Assembly: GCA_963576735.1 (NCBI GenBank)
Contig: OY755190.1
Span: 5,573,695-5,637,694 of the forward strand
DNA length: 64,000 nucleotides
Origin: Bedellia somnulentella
Taxonomy: Eukaryota; Arthropoda; Insecta; Lepidoptera; Bedelliidae
Direction of reading: 5' to 3'
Part shown: one piece after another, positions 1 to 21,082 of the stretch
Numbering within the stretch: the stretch's first letter is position 1
Layout of the letters: the number at the start of each line of letters is the position of its first letter
Translations under genes and position numbers: made by a program
Notes under the pieces: model-generated
The model's input: the letters and a program-made list of their open reading frames with translations, nothing else
What the model was told of the DNA's origin: nothing
Databases searched by the model: none

Positions 1-835
1 ATATAAAGAAAATTCGATATCGTAAAAATCCTTAGCGATATTTTAATACTTAATAAACTAAATTAGTACTGAACCATTTGTTGCTCTTTGCGTTGTACCC
101 TTTTCTTCTTTAACATTATTTGTGGTTAATACCAAGGTAGCCTTGTACTTTTTAATAATTCGTAAAGTCGAGATACTGTTTTTTTGAAAGCTCCACTATG
201 TTTAAGTTTTCTCCACGAATAATTCGATATCATTTTTCGCATCAAACGTTACGTAAATATGGCGGCCAAGGCGTTTTAAGGTCAAAACTTAACTCTAATG
301 TGACTACAAAGTCAGGGCATGACATTAAATGGACATAAAGTAAAATAAAAGTTATATTTGAGTTGGAATCAAACAACCAAGTCATTTAAGTGTCTTAAAT
401 TGACTGCTGTATGACATACTAGTGACCGTTTTATAAACGTCAATGTTAAAACCTGTATACAACTACTGCATTATATAAATGTCATATAATGGTTTGCCAA
501 GCACCAAATTTTGTCAGTTAGAAACGTTTATTCAACTGTAACGTTAGTATGACTATTGCGTGGTCGTACAAACGTATTAGCTAAAACTTAAATAAAACGT
601 TATATACTTTAGTCTTGCCAACGTTGCTATGACTAGTTTAATATAACATATTCGTCGCACGACTAAATAGTTAAATTAAATACGTCTATAGGACCTAGTA
701 ATCATCTAATTACTATTATAGGACAGCTATTCAACTTTATGTCGTACAAATAATGACTTATACGACGTTTTTGTTTATTGGGTATTGTGCAACTTTACTT
801 TCACATCGGAATACACTTACATAGTTATAAATTTG
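1..835. other. AT-rich stretch without recognised feature
   Basis: No ORF, repeat family or splice-bounded coding segment recognised. The missing last exon of the GMC oxidoreductase was looked for here on the minus strand and not found. Confidence 0.5.
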
Positions 836-1071
836 CATATACTCACGGCTATATTTTCCTTGAAGGGGTAGCCAGAGCTAAAGAATTATAAATTCCTCAG
901 CCACTTTTGGAAGTTGAGTGGGGAAAAGATGGTAAAAATAAAGGTTTTTGGTGATGGGTCTCCAACCGCATCGCCCAAAAATCCAATAAAAAGCCCGAAT
1001 ACCCTTAGTCGCCTCTTACAACACTCGTGGGTAGAAAGGGGTAGCGACATTCTAAGCCGGTACTACACGGC
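836..1071 (-). mobile_element. Metulj-like SINE
   Basis: Minus copy from the CATATACTCACGGCTAT 3' end to the CACGGC head. Internal landmarks GGGTAGCCAGAG, GGCGATGCGGTTGG (reverse) and GTCGCCTCTTAC are present. Confidence 0.85.
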
Positions 1072-1603
1072 ATATATAAATACCAGCAGTTATAAATTTA
1101 GAAAATATTTACCCGAAACCACTGTCGGCATAATAGAGGCGTCGATGACACGTAGTCCTGAAACAATACGTCAGTTAATTAAGTTAGGATATTTACCAAA
1201 ATATTCTACATTGCCACCAAACGTACCGCATTAAAAATTGCAAATAACAAGAAATGAATTGAATTTTGGCACAGCAAGAATATGCTCTGATCAGCAGGCG
1301 TGATTTGTATTTATTAAGTCTGTAACCGTTGATATAACTATAACGACTGGGCGCACACTAACTTATACTCACACCGTATTTATTTATTTGACTGATCAGA
1401 AAGTACTATACCCAATTGACTTCTCTTTTTCTTCTTGTCTGGTGAGGATTTTTCTTCTCACGTTATGTGATTGGTTTTTTGTGATGGACAATTTAGTTTA
1501 AATATGTCAACTAGCACTTGGTTTGGTTGCATTGAAGCTCTTTTATAAAGTAAAATATGTTAAACCAAAATTTTACAAAACATATTTTGAAAAAATGTGA
1601 GGT

Positions 1604-1856
1604 TAAATTTAACGGTGAGGGAAAACATCGTGAGGAAACCCACATGGCTGAGTTGTACTTAGTCATGTGACAGTGTATTCGTACAAAACGGCGATAGGCC
1701 TGCCCCCTATCACGTGAGTACACTGTCCATGCAAAACGTGGGTACTCTGAACAAAAGGTGACAAAGTCACGTGATGTTCAGAAGTATTAGTACGTCTGCC
1801 AACCCCTTCGGGGATATTCGGTGTGAACGTTTATATTTATTTTATATGTTATGTGA
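1604..1856 (+). mobile_element. tRNA-derived SINE with ATGTT-type tail, 5' truncated
   Basis: Body landmarks are AACATCGTGAGGAAACCCACATGG, split here as AACATCGTGAGG then AACCCACATGGC, GTGTATTCGTACAAAACGGCG, split as GTGTATTCGTAC then AAAACGGCG, TATCACGTGAGTACACTGTC and CCAACCCCTTCGGGGATATT. The tRNA-like head is missing. Confidence 0.8.
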
Positions 1857-2020
1857 ATTTAAAGAGTTGCTTTGTTGCTTCTTCTCTTTACGAACACCTT
1901 CCAAAGCAACGGATTAATGATGAAGAATGTAAAATAAAATAAAAATAATATTTAAAATTCTGACGTTCAAAAAATGTTAGTAGTTAACTTCATTTTGAAA
2001 AATAATCTTTTTTACTTTTT

Positions 2021-2258
2021 GCCGTGTAGTGCCGGCTTAGAATGTCGCTACCCCTTTCTACCCACGGGTGTCGTAAGAGGCGACTAAGGGTATTGGGGCT
2101 TTTTATTGGATTTTTGGGCGATGCGGTTGGAGACCCATCACCAAAAACCTTTATTTTACCGCCTTTTCCCCACTCAACTTCCAAAAGTGGCTGAGGAATT
2201 TATAATTCCTTGGCTCTGGCTACCCCTTCTTGGGAATTATAGCCGTGAGTATATGTGT
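2021..2258 (+). mobile_element. Metulj-like SINE
   Basis: Plus copy from GCCGTGTAGTGCCGGC to CCGTGAGTATATGTGT. It lies just 3' of GMC exon 10, in the last visible intron. Confidence 0.88.
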
Positions 2259-2442
2259 AACTTTTTTTTCTCTCATATAGGTATGCTTCTTTATTTTAAC
2301 TTTAGAAGTATATTCTTTTTAAACGTTTTCCATTTGCTTCTAAAACGTCCTACACAGCCGTCCTCTAGCAAGGGCCTATGACTAGTAGGGGCCGTCTATG
2401 CTATGATGATAATGAAGATGAACCCGATGAATCAAATCTTAC

Positions 2443-12257
<9,815 letters not shown>

Positions 12258-12289
12258 CTTAGTTTTGTTTACCTGAAAATAAAGAATAA

Positions 12290-13120
12290 TTTAATGGAAA
12301 AACGCTATGTTTGCGTAAAAGTCCTATGTTTCATTCAAACAGCTCTGCCGATTTATAATATATCTTTTTATTATAAAAAAAACTAACTAAATTAGATGGT
12401 TAATATGGTTGTCAGTGAATGAATAGTACGCAGGCCAATTCGGAACAAAAGGACATACTAACGTCTAGTAATACTGAATGAAATTCAAGGGGTAAGGCAG
12501 AATTGTGCAAAAAAGCTATCGATTATCTCTGTTGCACAGTTAATTTAACTGCAATTGCAGTGTGTACGTATAAATGTAAACTTATATAAAATACAGTGTT
12601 GCTCTGAGATCTTTGGCGTATACATAAGTTAATTCTTGTCATTTTGTGGGTTAGAACCGTAGTCCAATTTAAAAATCATAGTTCATGTACGATAACGGAG
12701 ATGACGATTTAGCTATCGGTCCTTCAACTATAGATTGATCTGGTTAGATAATGAACCGACGTTTATGCCTTTAAATTTAAATACTGTTACAAATATCTCA
12801 CCGCAATCTGGGTAAATCCATACGACAACGATGGAGCGCTGGTTCTGAACTGTTAACAATGCACAATGCTTCATGCATACTAACGGTACCAATGGCCGTG
12901 ATACGGGTTCACTGGACGAGTCAGAATTCAGGGATTAACTACATAAATATACTCTACTTTGTGATGCCATGAATAAGTAGACAGTTGATATTAAAACGGC
13001 CCATAAGATACATTCACTCTACATACAGATATAAATATACTTCAATACGGTCAAGAGTGAGCCAGCTCGGGCGCAAGGGTTCCTACTATTTTCAATAAAG
13101 AGGCAAAAAACGTGTTTTAT
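12290..13120. other. Intronic stretch without recognised feature
   Basis: First intron of the GMC gene. I see no coding segment and no recognised repeat here. Confidence 0.45.
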
Positions 13121-13124
13121 ATAT

Positions 13125-13292
13125 AAGCCGGCACTACACGGCAATCCTCGGTAAAATTCTTAGCCACTTCTTATGAAAATCAAAGAGCAATCCCCCAAAT
13201 TTAAATTAATTTTTAAATTTAGCTTTCTAAGCCGGCACTACACGGCAATCCTCGGTAAAATTCTTAGCCACTTCTTATGAAAATCAAAGAGG
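13125..13292. repeat. Tandem duplication carrying a SINE head end
   Basis: A 63-base block beginning AAGCCGGCACTACACGGCAA and ending GAAAATCAAAGAG occurs at 13125 and 13229, identical in both (period 104). Confidence 0.75.
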
Positions 13293-13469
13293 GCAATTAT
13301 GTGTATAAAGTTGCTATTATTGGAGCGTTTCCCATCACTTGATAAGCCGCAGGTTCCTTTAGATATACTTCAATTAAAATAACAAAGACGGGAAAAACTG
13401 GAAACGATTGATGTGTATTTCTTTGATAATAAAGAATGTTGAAGAGTGATGATGCTATTTACTAACGGT

Positions 13470-13617
13470 ATGGGGCTTGACCCATCACCGACGATTTCTT
13501 ATTTCTACCATCTCGTCTACTATCAACTTCGAAATGTGGCTGAGGAGTTTTTAGCTCTGAAGCTCTGGCTTCCCCTTTTTGGGATTTATTACAGTGAGTA
13601 CATATATGTATGTATGT
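13470..13617 (+). mobile_element. Metulj-like SINE, 5' truncated
   Basis: Plus fragment from GGCTTGACCCATCACC to the (TATG)n tail, with the AAATGTGGCTGAGGAGTTT subfamily signature. Confidence 0.78.
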
Positions 13618-13648
13618 GAAAAACCTTATTCCCACTCTTATTCAAAAA

Positions 13649-14465
13649 CTAGTGGATCGTCCCAGCTTCGCACGGGTAGCGTTGTTTTTTTAAATATCTG
13701 AGGTTTCTTTCTTCAGTCACTGCTCAAGCATTGTGAAATTCAGCGTAATGTTTTCAATTTATTAAATTTATAGCACTCCCTTAACAGTGTAGTTTGGTGA
13801 TTTTGAATGCGCTTTAATGAACGGTTCAGTATTTCCGTTTAATAACAAATTTTGGAATAAAACGCCATGAAGTATTTATAACAATCTAAAAAATAGTCAA
13901 TACGTTATGAAGGATGCAACTACTGGCGCCATCTAGTATGTTAAATGTAAATTAGTAAAGATTTGGTTTCGATCACGGGCGCGATGGCTTATTTTATGTA
14001 TAATTTCGGTGTTTGTCTACCGATTTCTATGATTCTTTTTTTATTGAATAGGTAATAATGTTACCTTTTTTAAATTAGGGATGAGTGAGAGGTTTACAAA
14101 CGTAAGAGTAAACAAATATAATCAGGATGTTCCGAACTGCTAAGCTATCAGGAATTGCACGTGTTATTGTGAGTCAACCATAAAAGATAGACATATACTG
14201 TTGAGGATTTTTTTTTAGATAATTTTATGAAGAATATTTCTGCCACACATGATTTCTATGTAAGTTTAACCATTAAGGCTGCACACGCGACGGAAGCTTA
14301 AAAAATGGAGTAACTTCTCCCGTTTTCCCCAAATTTCCCAAAATTCCCCTTTATTTCTCTGCTGGAAAGTATACAAAAACCTGCGCAGGAGTATGAAAAA
14401 TAATTGTACCAAGTTTCGTTAAAATCCGTCGAGTAGTTTTTGTTTCCATAAGGAACATACAAACC

Positions 14466-14503
<38 letters not shown>

Positions 14504-14622
14504 AATTTTACTGATTGCATTTTTGGCATCAGTATCGATCCCTAATCACCACCTGATAGTTATTTTGAAAATATATTTCATGTACAGAATTGACCTCTCT
14601 ACAGATTTATTATAAGTATAGA
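13649..14622 (-). mobile_element. Nonautonomous Helitron, copy A (974 bp)
   Basis: On the minus strand it begins TCTATACTTATAATAAATC (14622) and ends with a GGGACGATCCACTAG terminus at 13649. The host bases are A and T, as for Helitrons. It contains a (GACA)n run at about 14467-14500. It has no Rep/helicase coding. Copies B (23394) and C (52210) align over the whole length. Confidence 0.85.
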
Positions 14623-14914
14623 TATTTTAGAATCAATTAAAATACAGAAAACATTTTTTTATTTATTCGTAAATGAAATAAACATCGTTCTTACAATATG
14701 ATTTTCCGTTTCCGTTACGTCCTGTCAACACTATAAATTTGGTTTAACTATGTTAAAATGCTTCATTAAAATTCAAATTAACTATTCTTTTATTCAGTAA
14801 CTGTATCTTTATCTATATAAAACCGTAGTTTATGATCTGAATCTTGCCATTTATTTTAATGTTCTCAACCGCTGCTCCGATTTCGGAGTCACGCAGATAA
14901 AACATCACAAACTC

Positions 14915-15207
14915 AAACTTTTACGCCGTATATCACCGAAGGGGTTGGCACGTGGGTACTAATAAATCTGAACATCACGTGACATTGTCATCTGGTGTTC
15001 AGAGTAACCACGTTTTGCTTGGACAGTGTACTCACGTGATGGGGGGCAGGCCTATCGCCGTTTTGTACGAATAAACTGTCACATGACAAAGTACAACTAA
15101 GCCATGTAGGTTTTCTCACGATTACATTTGATTAAAAAGACAATTTGGTGTAGGCCCGACCCGGGATTTGAACCCTCATCGTGTTCTACCCACGAAGCTA
15201 ACACGGT
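14915..15207 (-). mobile_element. tRNA-derived SINE (ATGTT-tail family)
   Basis: Minus copy with body, CAATTTGGTGTAGGCCCGAC joint and a tRNA-like head (B box in reverse GGGATTTGAACCC, A-box side GAAGCTAACACGG). Confidence 0.82.
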
Positions 15208-15330
15208 TGCTTAGTAAAAATCTTCTACATTTCAACAGTAGCCATAGCAATAGAACGAGCATTGTTTTTGAGCTAAAGTTGTTTAGTTGTACTGCAGAAT
15301 GTTATAAAAAATAGATAGTGGGAGATGGTA

Positions 15331-15480
15331 GGAGAAGATGGTAAAATAAAGGTTGTTGGTGATGGGTCTCCAACCGCATCAGCCAAAAATCCCTTAAAAG
15401 CCCCAATACCGTTAGTCGCCTCTTACGTACCCCCACCGGAAATAATTGGGTAGTGCTATTCTAAGCCGATACTACACAGC
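15331..15480 (-). mobile_element. Metulj-like SINE, 3' truncated
   Basis: From GGAGAAGATGGTAAAATAAA to CGATACTACACAGC. The tail half is missing. Confidence 0.8.
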
Positions 15481-15822
15481 AATGCAGACTTACTTAGTGT
15501 CTGATAATAAAAAATAATAATGTTTATTTACCATAAACAATTACATTAACAAATAAAACCTACTCCCTATTTTAATAAACATGTGTCAGCTTTGATTAAA
15601 TTTATTTTAATCAAAGTGTTATTAAACCGCTATTTCGTTTTAATCAAAGAGTGTCGGTATGAAAAACTCCGCTGCTATTATATGTAAGCAAAATGAACAG
15701 AAATTATGAGAGTATTCTGCTAAACTTCTAGGGATTTACACCCGAGAGTATGTATGTATGTACGTACACTAAGTAACAAATTAACTTTAAGTACAACATC
15801 ACGGTAACTCTCACACCTTTTT

Positions 15823-16062
15823 CATTAAGGCCAATTCTTTACCACTAAACTACGAAGGCTATATATTTTATTTATTTTATTTTATGATATTTGGGGGGCT
15901 TGGAGCTAAATTCACAAAATAGATTATCACATAGACAAAAATAGGCCAATAACAAGCTCCTACATATGCATAAAAATGAAGAACACCGAAATCGAAAGAG
16001 AAACAGAAGGCTCACAAATACAACGCCAATTCTTTACCACCAAAGTACGAAGGCTATATATC
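15823..16062. repeat. Imperfect direct repeats around a TTTTA-tailed insert
   Basis: CCAATTCTTTACCACTAAAC...GGCTATATA occurs before and after a 160-bp segment with a (TTTTA)n edge. The repeats resemble the A-box side of a tRNA-like sequence in reverse. Possibly a SINE with a long target duplication. Confidence 0.4.
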
Positions 16063-16255
16063 TCATCATAGTCTGAAACGCAATATCACATTAGTTCCGT
16101 TATTGTAATATTTATGAGGAAGACTTAAGCAAACATTTGATTCGGGTAATTTACCATTTGGCGGAATAAAATGCCCATTAACATTAACTAATAACAATGT
16201 CTTCAACTCTGCGGTTATTCAGAACATCTTTATTTGCAAACAAAGAAATAATGAA

Positions 16256-16381
16256 GTATGAATTTTAATTTGTAAGTTTCTGCATTCAACACGGTCTGCC
16301 TTGGGTCTTTTAGCTCGTATCAATGGGCTTGTCCGTTTAGTTTTGTGTTCACATTTATGTCAAATTAGTAAATTTTATTAT
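16256..16381 (+). repeat. Left copy of a 125-bp direct repeat around a SINE
   Basis: Starts near ATGAATTTTAATTTG, contains CATTCAACACGGTCTGCCTT and ends at TTTATTATG. The partner is at 16619-16745. Confidence 0.75.
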
Positions 16382-16625
16382 GCTGTGTAGTGTCGGCTTA
16401 GAATAGCACTACCCCGTTTCTACCGATGGGTGTACGTAAGAGGCGATTAAGAGTATGGGGTTTATAAAGTGGTTTTTGGGCGATGCGGTTGGAGATCCAT
16501 CACCAACGATACCTTATTTATACCATCTTATCCCCTATCAACTTCCAAATGTGGCTGAGAAGTTTCTAGCTATTAGGCTCTGGCTTCTCCTTTTTGGGAT
16601 TTATGGCCGTGAGTATATGTATGAA
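16382..16625 (+). mobile_element. Metulj-like SINE
   Basis: Full plus copy from GCTGTGTAGTGTCGGC to GTGAGTATATGTATG, sitting exactly between the two 125-bp direct repeats. Confidence 0.87.
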
Positions 16626-16745
16626 TTTTAATTTGGAAACTACTGCATTCAACACGGTCTGCCTTGGCTCTTTTAACGCGTATAATGTTTTATGAGCTTT
16701 GATCGTTTAGTTGTGTTTAAACATTTATGTTAATTTAGTAACTAT
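16619..16745 (+). repeat. Right copy of the 125-bp direct repeat
   Basis: Same block as 16256-16381, with about 15-20 percent divergence judged by eye. Confidence 0.75.
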
Positions 16746-16879
16746 TATGTCCCTTCCCGGTGTGGACTTGTAAGATCTGCATTATACTATGGGAAACTAT
16801 AGTATTATGTAGTATAGTACATAGTATGAGGCCCATTACAAGAGATTTCATAAATTAACCACACTTAAGATTTAAGAAA

Positions 16880-16970
16880 AGACAGATGAGTGTGGGCGCG
16901 TTTCAGGATTTGAACTCACGTCCCTGTATGAGAAGCGGTGGTATTTCCCCTGAGCTATAACATTCTTCAA
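16880..16970 (-). mobile_element. tRNA-like SINE head remnant
   Basis: In reverse it shows an A-box-like TAGCTCAGGGGAAATACCAC and a B-box-like GAGTTCAAATCC. Diverged. Confidence 0.5.
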
Positions 16971-17194
16971 ATACATGGGAAATAAAGTCCATCTCCTTTT
17001 TGTACGGATACACTGTCAATATGAGGTATTAATAAACATTTTATTTATAAGTGCAAACGCTAGTGGAGCCTACACGAGACCTATGATTTGAACTAATTTA
17101 ATGACAGGAAGCGAGGAATGGCAATACGGGTGATGATAGACGACACCGGATATGCTCGGTCTTATTATCCTGAGAAACCTTAAGCTTGCTTTTT

Positions 17195-17444
17195 GCCGTG
17201 TAGTGTCGGCTTAGAATAGCACTACCCCATTTCTACCCGTGGGTGATCGTAAGAGGCGACTAAGGGTATAGGGGCTTTTTAAGTGATTTTTGGGCGATGT
17301 GGTTGGAGACCCATCACCAAAAACGTTTATTATTATCATCTTTTCCCCAATCAACTTCCAAAAGTGGCTGAGGAATTTATCATTCCAAAGCTCTGGCTAC
17401 CCCGTTAAGGGATTTATAGCCGTGAGTATATGTATGTATGTATG
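17195..17444 (+). mobile_element. Metulj-like SINE with target duplication
   Basis: AAACCTTAAGCT at 17175-17186 and 17446-17457 flanks a near-consensus copy of the GTTAAGGG subfamily. Confidence 0.9.
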
Positions 17445-17970
17445 TAAACCTTAAGCTATGTTAACATAATCTTAGTAAGTTTATGTGACTATGACGTTAT
17501 TTAGGTACCTAGTATTAAAAACTGTTTAACTCTCACTTGAATTTATTTTTTAATATATTTACTTTCGAAGATTGTACTTGCCCAAGTATTTTGTCATTTA
17601 TGGGGTTAGTATCTAATTTATTTGCCAAACCGTTTTTTTAACACATATTTGTTTTTTATAGCAAAATTAGGAAAATTCTGTTAAATAATATATGTATGAA
17701 ACTATGCACTTACATACATACTTGACAGCGCAAAGGCAATGAAGAAAAATAGCACGACATTTCATGTTAATTTTACTCACAACCCACCAATCTACCTACA
17801 ACCTACCTTTGGTTGATGTATACTTTATTGTTTAAACATATTACGAGTACATATAAGCTGTAGGAAACATTACATATGCATTTTACGTTCACATCATAAA
17901 TTTTTCACCTATTGGTACTGATATTGAGCCTAATCCGTAGAATTATTAAATTTGTAACGATTTATAAAAA

Positions 17971-18221
17971 TACATACATACATACATATACTCACGGCTA
18001 TAAATCCCGAGAAGGGGTAGCCAGAGGTAAGGAATTAAACATTCCTTAGCCACTTTTGGAAACTTGAGTGGGGAAAAGATAGTTAAGTAAAGGTGGTTGG
18101 TGATGGGTCTCCAACCGCATCGCCCAAAAATCCCTTAAAAGGCCCAATACCGTTAGTCGCCTCTTACGTACACCCACCGGAAGAAATGGGGTAGTGCTAT
18201 TCTAAGCCGACACTACACAGC
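17971..18221 (-). mobile_element. Metulj-like SINE
   Basis: Near-consensus minus copy, (CATA)n tail to CACTACACAGC. Confidence 0.9.
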
Positions 18222-18309
18222 AAAAAATACTAAAACTGAAATTTATAATGCGATTCGGCATCTTTTTTTTGTGATTTGAAGAGGTCTGGATAAAGAACTT
18301 ATACAGTTA

Positions 18310-18395
18310 ACATATACGGAATATTATACACAGATCAAGTTAGCCCTAAACTAAGTAGAACTTGTATTATGGGATACGATCTCAACGACAAATAT
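18310..18395 (-). mobile_element. 3' fragment of a GGCCGAGTGG-type tRNA SINE
   Basis: TATTATACACAGATCAAGTT..., ACTTGTATTATGGGATACGA and CTCAACGAC match the 3' parts at 54160-54384 and 63930-64000. Confidence 0.65.
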
Positions 18396-18654
18396 GAACT
18401 ATTACTATTTTAAAGATTATACCTGAAATCCGCAAATCCGTAAAGCTATTTTAGTTAATAATTTGATTTCTGTAACTTATCGTCATAAAAAGTTGATAAA
18501 TGATTTAGGCTTAAAGTTTTATTGTCACTTCCATAAATTCCTAAAATTCTAAAATACCTTTCTCATGTTCTGTCTGACCTTTTGCTGATCAATGATAATA
18601 TGTGCTCTTTTAAAAATATAAATAGGTAAGATTAAAGCTTTAAATAGATAACAA

Positions 18655-19845
18655 CACTGGTCAACAAAAAAACAGTTTTTGTTTGTAACATGAAAACTTT
18701 TGTCTAGTTATGTTTCGAACAAGGATAAGGATAATAGAAATAAAATCAAAATGTTCCAAATACGAATATTTTTTTTGTAATTCGATTTTTAAACATTTTA
18801 GATAATTTCAATATTTATTGACCAAGTGAAGATATTCCTCTATATTGCAATAATAAAATCGTGATAACCGTAAGATTTTCTTCTATATTTTGCTTCAGGG
18901 ACGTCTCGTTGTAATATCCAACAATAATCCGCCAGCATACGTGCTTGCACTTGCCTTGATATATTTTTTTCTATAGTAGAAATATCTTGGTGGAATCTTT
19001 CACCGTGTTCATCACTAACGGCGCCCAGATTTTCAAGAAAGAAATCTAAATGTAAATGTAGAATATGTATTTTTAATGGCATATTACACCCTAAAACCTT
19101 ATACGTAGACAAAAGTTCCTCAACAATACTTTCATAGTCATTCGATCGGTGGCTTCTGAGAAAATTTTGAGTCACTTTCATAAAAGATTCCCAAGCAGAT
19201 TTTTCCAAATCGCTTAGTTATTTTTAAAAATATGTCATCTTTCATTTATTGCCTGATTTGAAGACCAATAAATACACCTTATTTAATCTTTGTTTCGCTC
19301 AGTTTAGAGATTTTTTCTTTTAAGTATAAAAAACCATCACAAGCCTTAATCATAGCTTTAACAAAAAAAATCATGAGAGTTTTATGTGTAAATATATTAT
19401 TCGGCTGCACTAAAGGGGGATTTTTTTATATTTGTTTGTCCTGGGGTAAGGAATTTCCGTTTAGGCCAGTCTTTCTTAACATAATGATTTTTTCGGTCTC
19501 TGTTGTCCCGCTCACAAACACACCAACAGTATTTTGTGTATTCTAGTTGTAATCCTAATATTAGGGCAATTACCTTCAAATCTCCACAAACTTTCCAGTT
19601 GTGTTCGTTATGTTGAATCTTTTCCAAGATAAAATAATAGATAGATTTAATAGTTTCACAAGATACTTTTATATTACAAGCCTCGCCCAGTGGTACATAG
19701 TGGTATAAAGTATGTATAATATAGTGGCTGTAACACGAAAACAAGACCTGATGGAATCAAAGTAAATATAGTTTTTATATGAGGGTAGGTAGGTAATTCA
19801 ATATTAGTAAGCACCTTTCTTGTTACAAATTTTTGTTGACCAGTG
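18655..19845 (-). mobile_element. TIR DNA transposon with CACTGG termini and a decayed gene (1191 bp)
   Basis: Perfect CACTGGTCAACAAAAA termini in inverted orientation at 18655 and 19845, flanked by CAA on both sides (possible 3-bp target duplication). CACTR termini plus a 3-bp duplication suggest the CACTA/EnSpm (CMC) superfamily. The minus strand inside carries the broken gene listed separately. It lies in the first intron of the GMC gene. Confidence 0.7.
18840..19744 (-). pseudogene. Decayed gene of a transposon-linked arthropod protein family
   Basis: Two open pieces, 19744-19397 (VCGDLKVIALILGLQLEYTK, YCWCVCERDNRDRKNHYVKK) and 19208-18840 (LGCNMPLKIHILHLHLDFFL, GAVSDEHGERFHQDISTIEK, MLADYCWILQRDVPEAKYRR). 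The gap between them still codes for matching residues in broken frame (KAMIKACDGFLYL, ETKIK-stop-GVFIGLQIRQ-stop). I recognise the family as a recurrent uncharacterised protein of arthropod genomes with the DLKVIxLLLGLQxGYTKYCCFLC and SDEHGERFHQDI signatures. Cys and His suggest metal binding. At least two stops and 5' loss make it non-functional here. A transposase role is inferred only from the TIRs. Confidence 0.7.
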
Positions 19846-19919
19846 CAATTAATAATAAGTATATTATAGATATTTATGCTATGCTATGCTATGATATGCT
19901 TTTGAAAACACAATAAAAG

Positions 19920-20141
19920 TACATACATACATATACTGACGGCCATAAATCCCAAAACGGGGTAGCCAGAGCTATAGAGCTAGAAATTTTTCAGCCACAT
20001 TTGGAAGTTGATAGGGGACAAGATGGTAGAAATAAAATATCGTTGGTGATGGGTCTCTAACCGCATCGCCCAAAAACAACTTAATGGGAAACGATCATGG
20101 GAAGTAAGGGGTGGTGACATTCTTTGCGTGCACTACATGGC
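19920..20141 (-). mobile_element. Metulj-like SINE with internal deletion
   Basis: Tail ACATACATACATATACTGACGG to CACTACATGGC; about 30 bases around GTCGCCTCTTACG are missing. Confidence 0.8.
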
Positions 20142-20450
20142 AAGTAAAAATATTAATGAAATCCCAAAGTGTCATTAAAATGCGGATGAACATTAAAGAC
20201 ACAACTGCAATTCCAAATTAATATCTAACTCAAACAGGATCTAATTAGTAAGTGCTTAAATAATCTAAGTATATCATAAAATGAACCTACGCACTCTTAG
20301 TCTTCCTTGCTTAGGAGAGAAAAAAATATGTTCTTTTCTTCCGAAATAATTTAGTTTTCTTTTTCATTTAATAACATTCTAAAAACTCTGAACAAAACTG
20401 TATATTTTCTTACGTCTAATCATAACAAAAACTTTTTAAAGAATACATAC

Positions 20451-20587
20451 CAAAGCACTTTCCAAGTAAAATAAACAAAATCACCCAAAACAATCCACGT
20501 ACAATCTACCGTACACTTTGTCTGCCTACACAATTAATAAAAACCGTGATTCGCACCGACCATTGTGATGAGACCAACGCGACAACT
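20451..20587 (-). other. Predicted non-coding first exon of the GMC oxidoreductase gene
   Basis: From a TCAGTT initiator (A at 20587) to a good donor (exon ...GCTTTG, intron GTATGT from 20450). No in-frame coding start was needed. It would splice over an 8.2 kb intron to the acceptor before 12272. Inferred from the promoter and donor only; no transcript was available. Confidence 0.5.
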
Positions 20588-20617
20588 GAGCTGGCGACGC
20601 GCCGGCTCATCAATATA
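20587..20617 (-). promoter_or_regulatory. TATA box and initiator of the GMC oxidoreductase gene
   Basis: On the minus strand a CATATATTG TATA-like box begins at 20617. Exactly 30 bases downstream is the arthropod initiator TCAGTT (A at 20587), the standard TATA-to-start spacing. A usable donor follows 137 bases later. The surrounding GC-rich stretch differs from its AT-rich neighbours. Confidence 0.6.
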
Positions 20618-20764
20618 TGCAAGGAGAGATTACAGTTAGAAGTGCTTCGTGGGATTTCATTAAAACGGGTTGAGATGGGCTTAAGTTATGATGTATTTTA
20701 GTTTAAGTTATGGGCTTAAGTTATGATGTGTTACAGAATATAAGATTATAGAAAAGATTATGTA

Positions 20765-21082
20765 CTTGGCCTGCTGGTGAGTGACTAGCTCTGTGCCCGG
20801 AGGTTGCTGGATTAAGTCCCGCTAAGGGCAAAATTTATATGATGAATTTGAATGTATGTTTATATTTGTATTATTGAGTTAGGCCCATACGCCCGATTTC
20901 TGAATTGAGTATTCAAGCTGAGAACAACTTAAGTATCGTTTTGTCTCATTCAGTTGTTAAGATTTCAATGCGACAGAACGATACTTAAGTTGTGCTCAGC
21001 TGGAATTCTCAATTCAGATATCGGGCGTTAGTCAATAATATTGTACTTACTTTGGGGCTAACTTGATGCATGTGATGTAACC
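20765..21082 (+). mobile_element. tRNA-derived SINE (GGCCGAGTGG type) interrupted by a MITE
   Basis: The head TTGGCCTGCTGGTGAGTGAC and the TAAGTCCCGCTAAGGGC B-box side are followed after the MITE by the 3' part TTACTTTGGGGCTAACTTG. Confidence 0.65.
20889..21028. mobile_element. Palindromic MITE, copy 1 (140 bp)
   Basis: Termini ACGCCCGATTTCTGAATTGA and its complement ...TCAATTCAGATATCGGGCGT. Arms extend over AACTTAAGTATCGTT. TA lies next to each end, suggesting a mariner-type MITE. Sister copy at 58371. Confidence 0.75.

Noticed and set aside
914..1234. Open frame of 106 codons
   Set aside because: It lies mostly inside a SINE; the same GDGSPTASPKNPIKS-type peptide appears in other SINE copies (1990-2184, 3886-4215, 9101-9403). 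It is repeat sequence, not a gene.
14467..14500. CRISPR-like or regulatory array from repeated GACA units
   Set aside because: Simple microsatellite inside Helitrons, present in all copies; no spacers. The (CATA)n runs are SINE and LINE tails.
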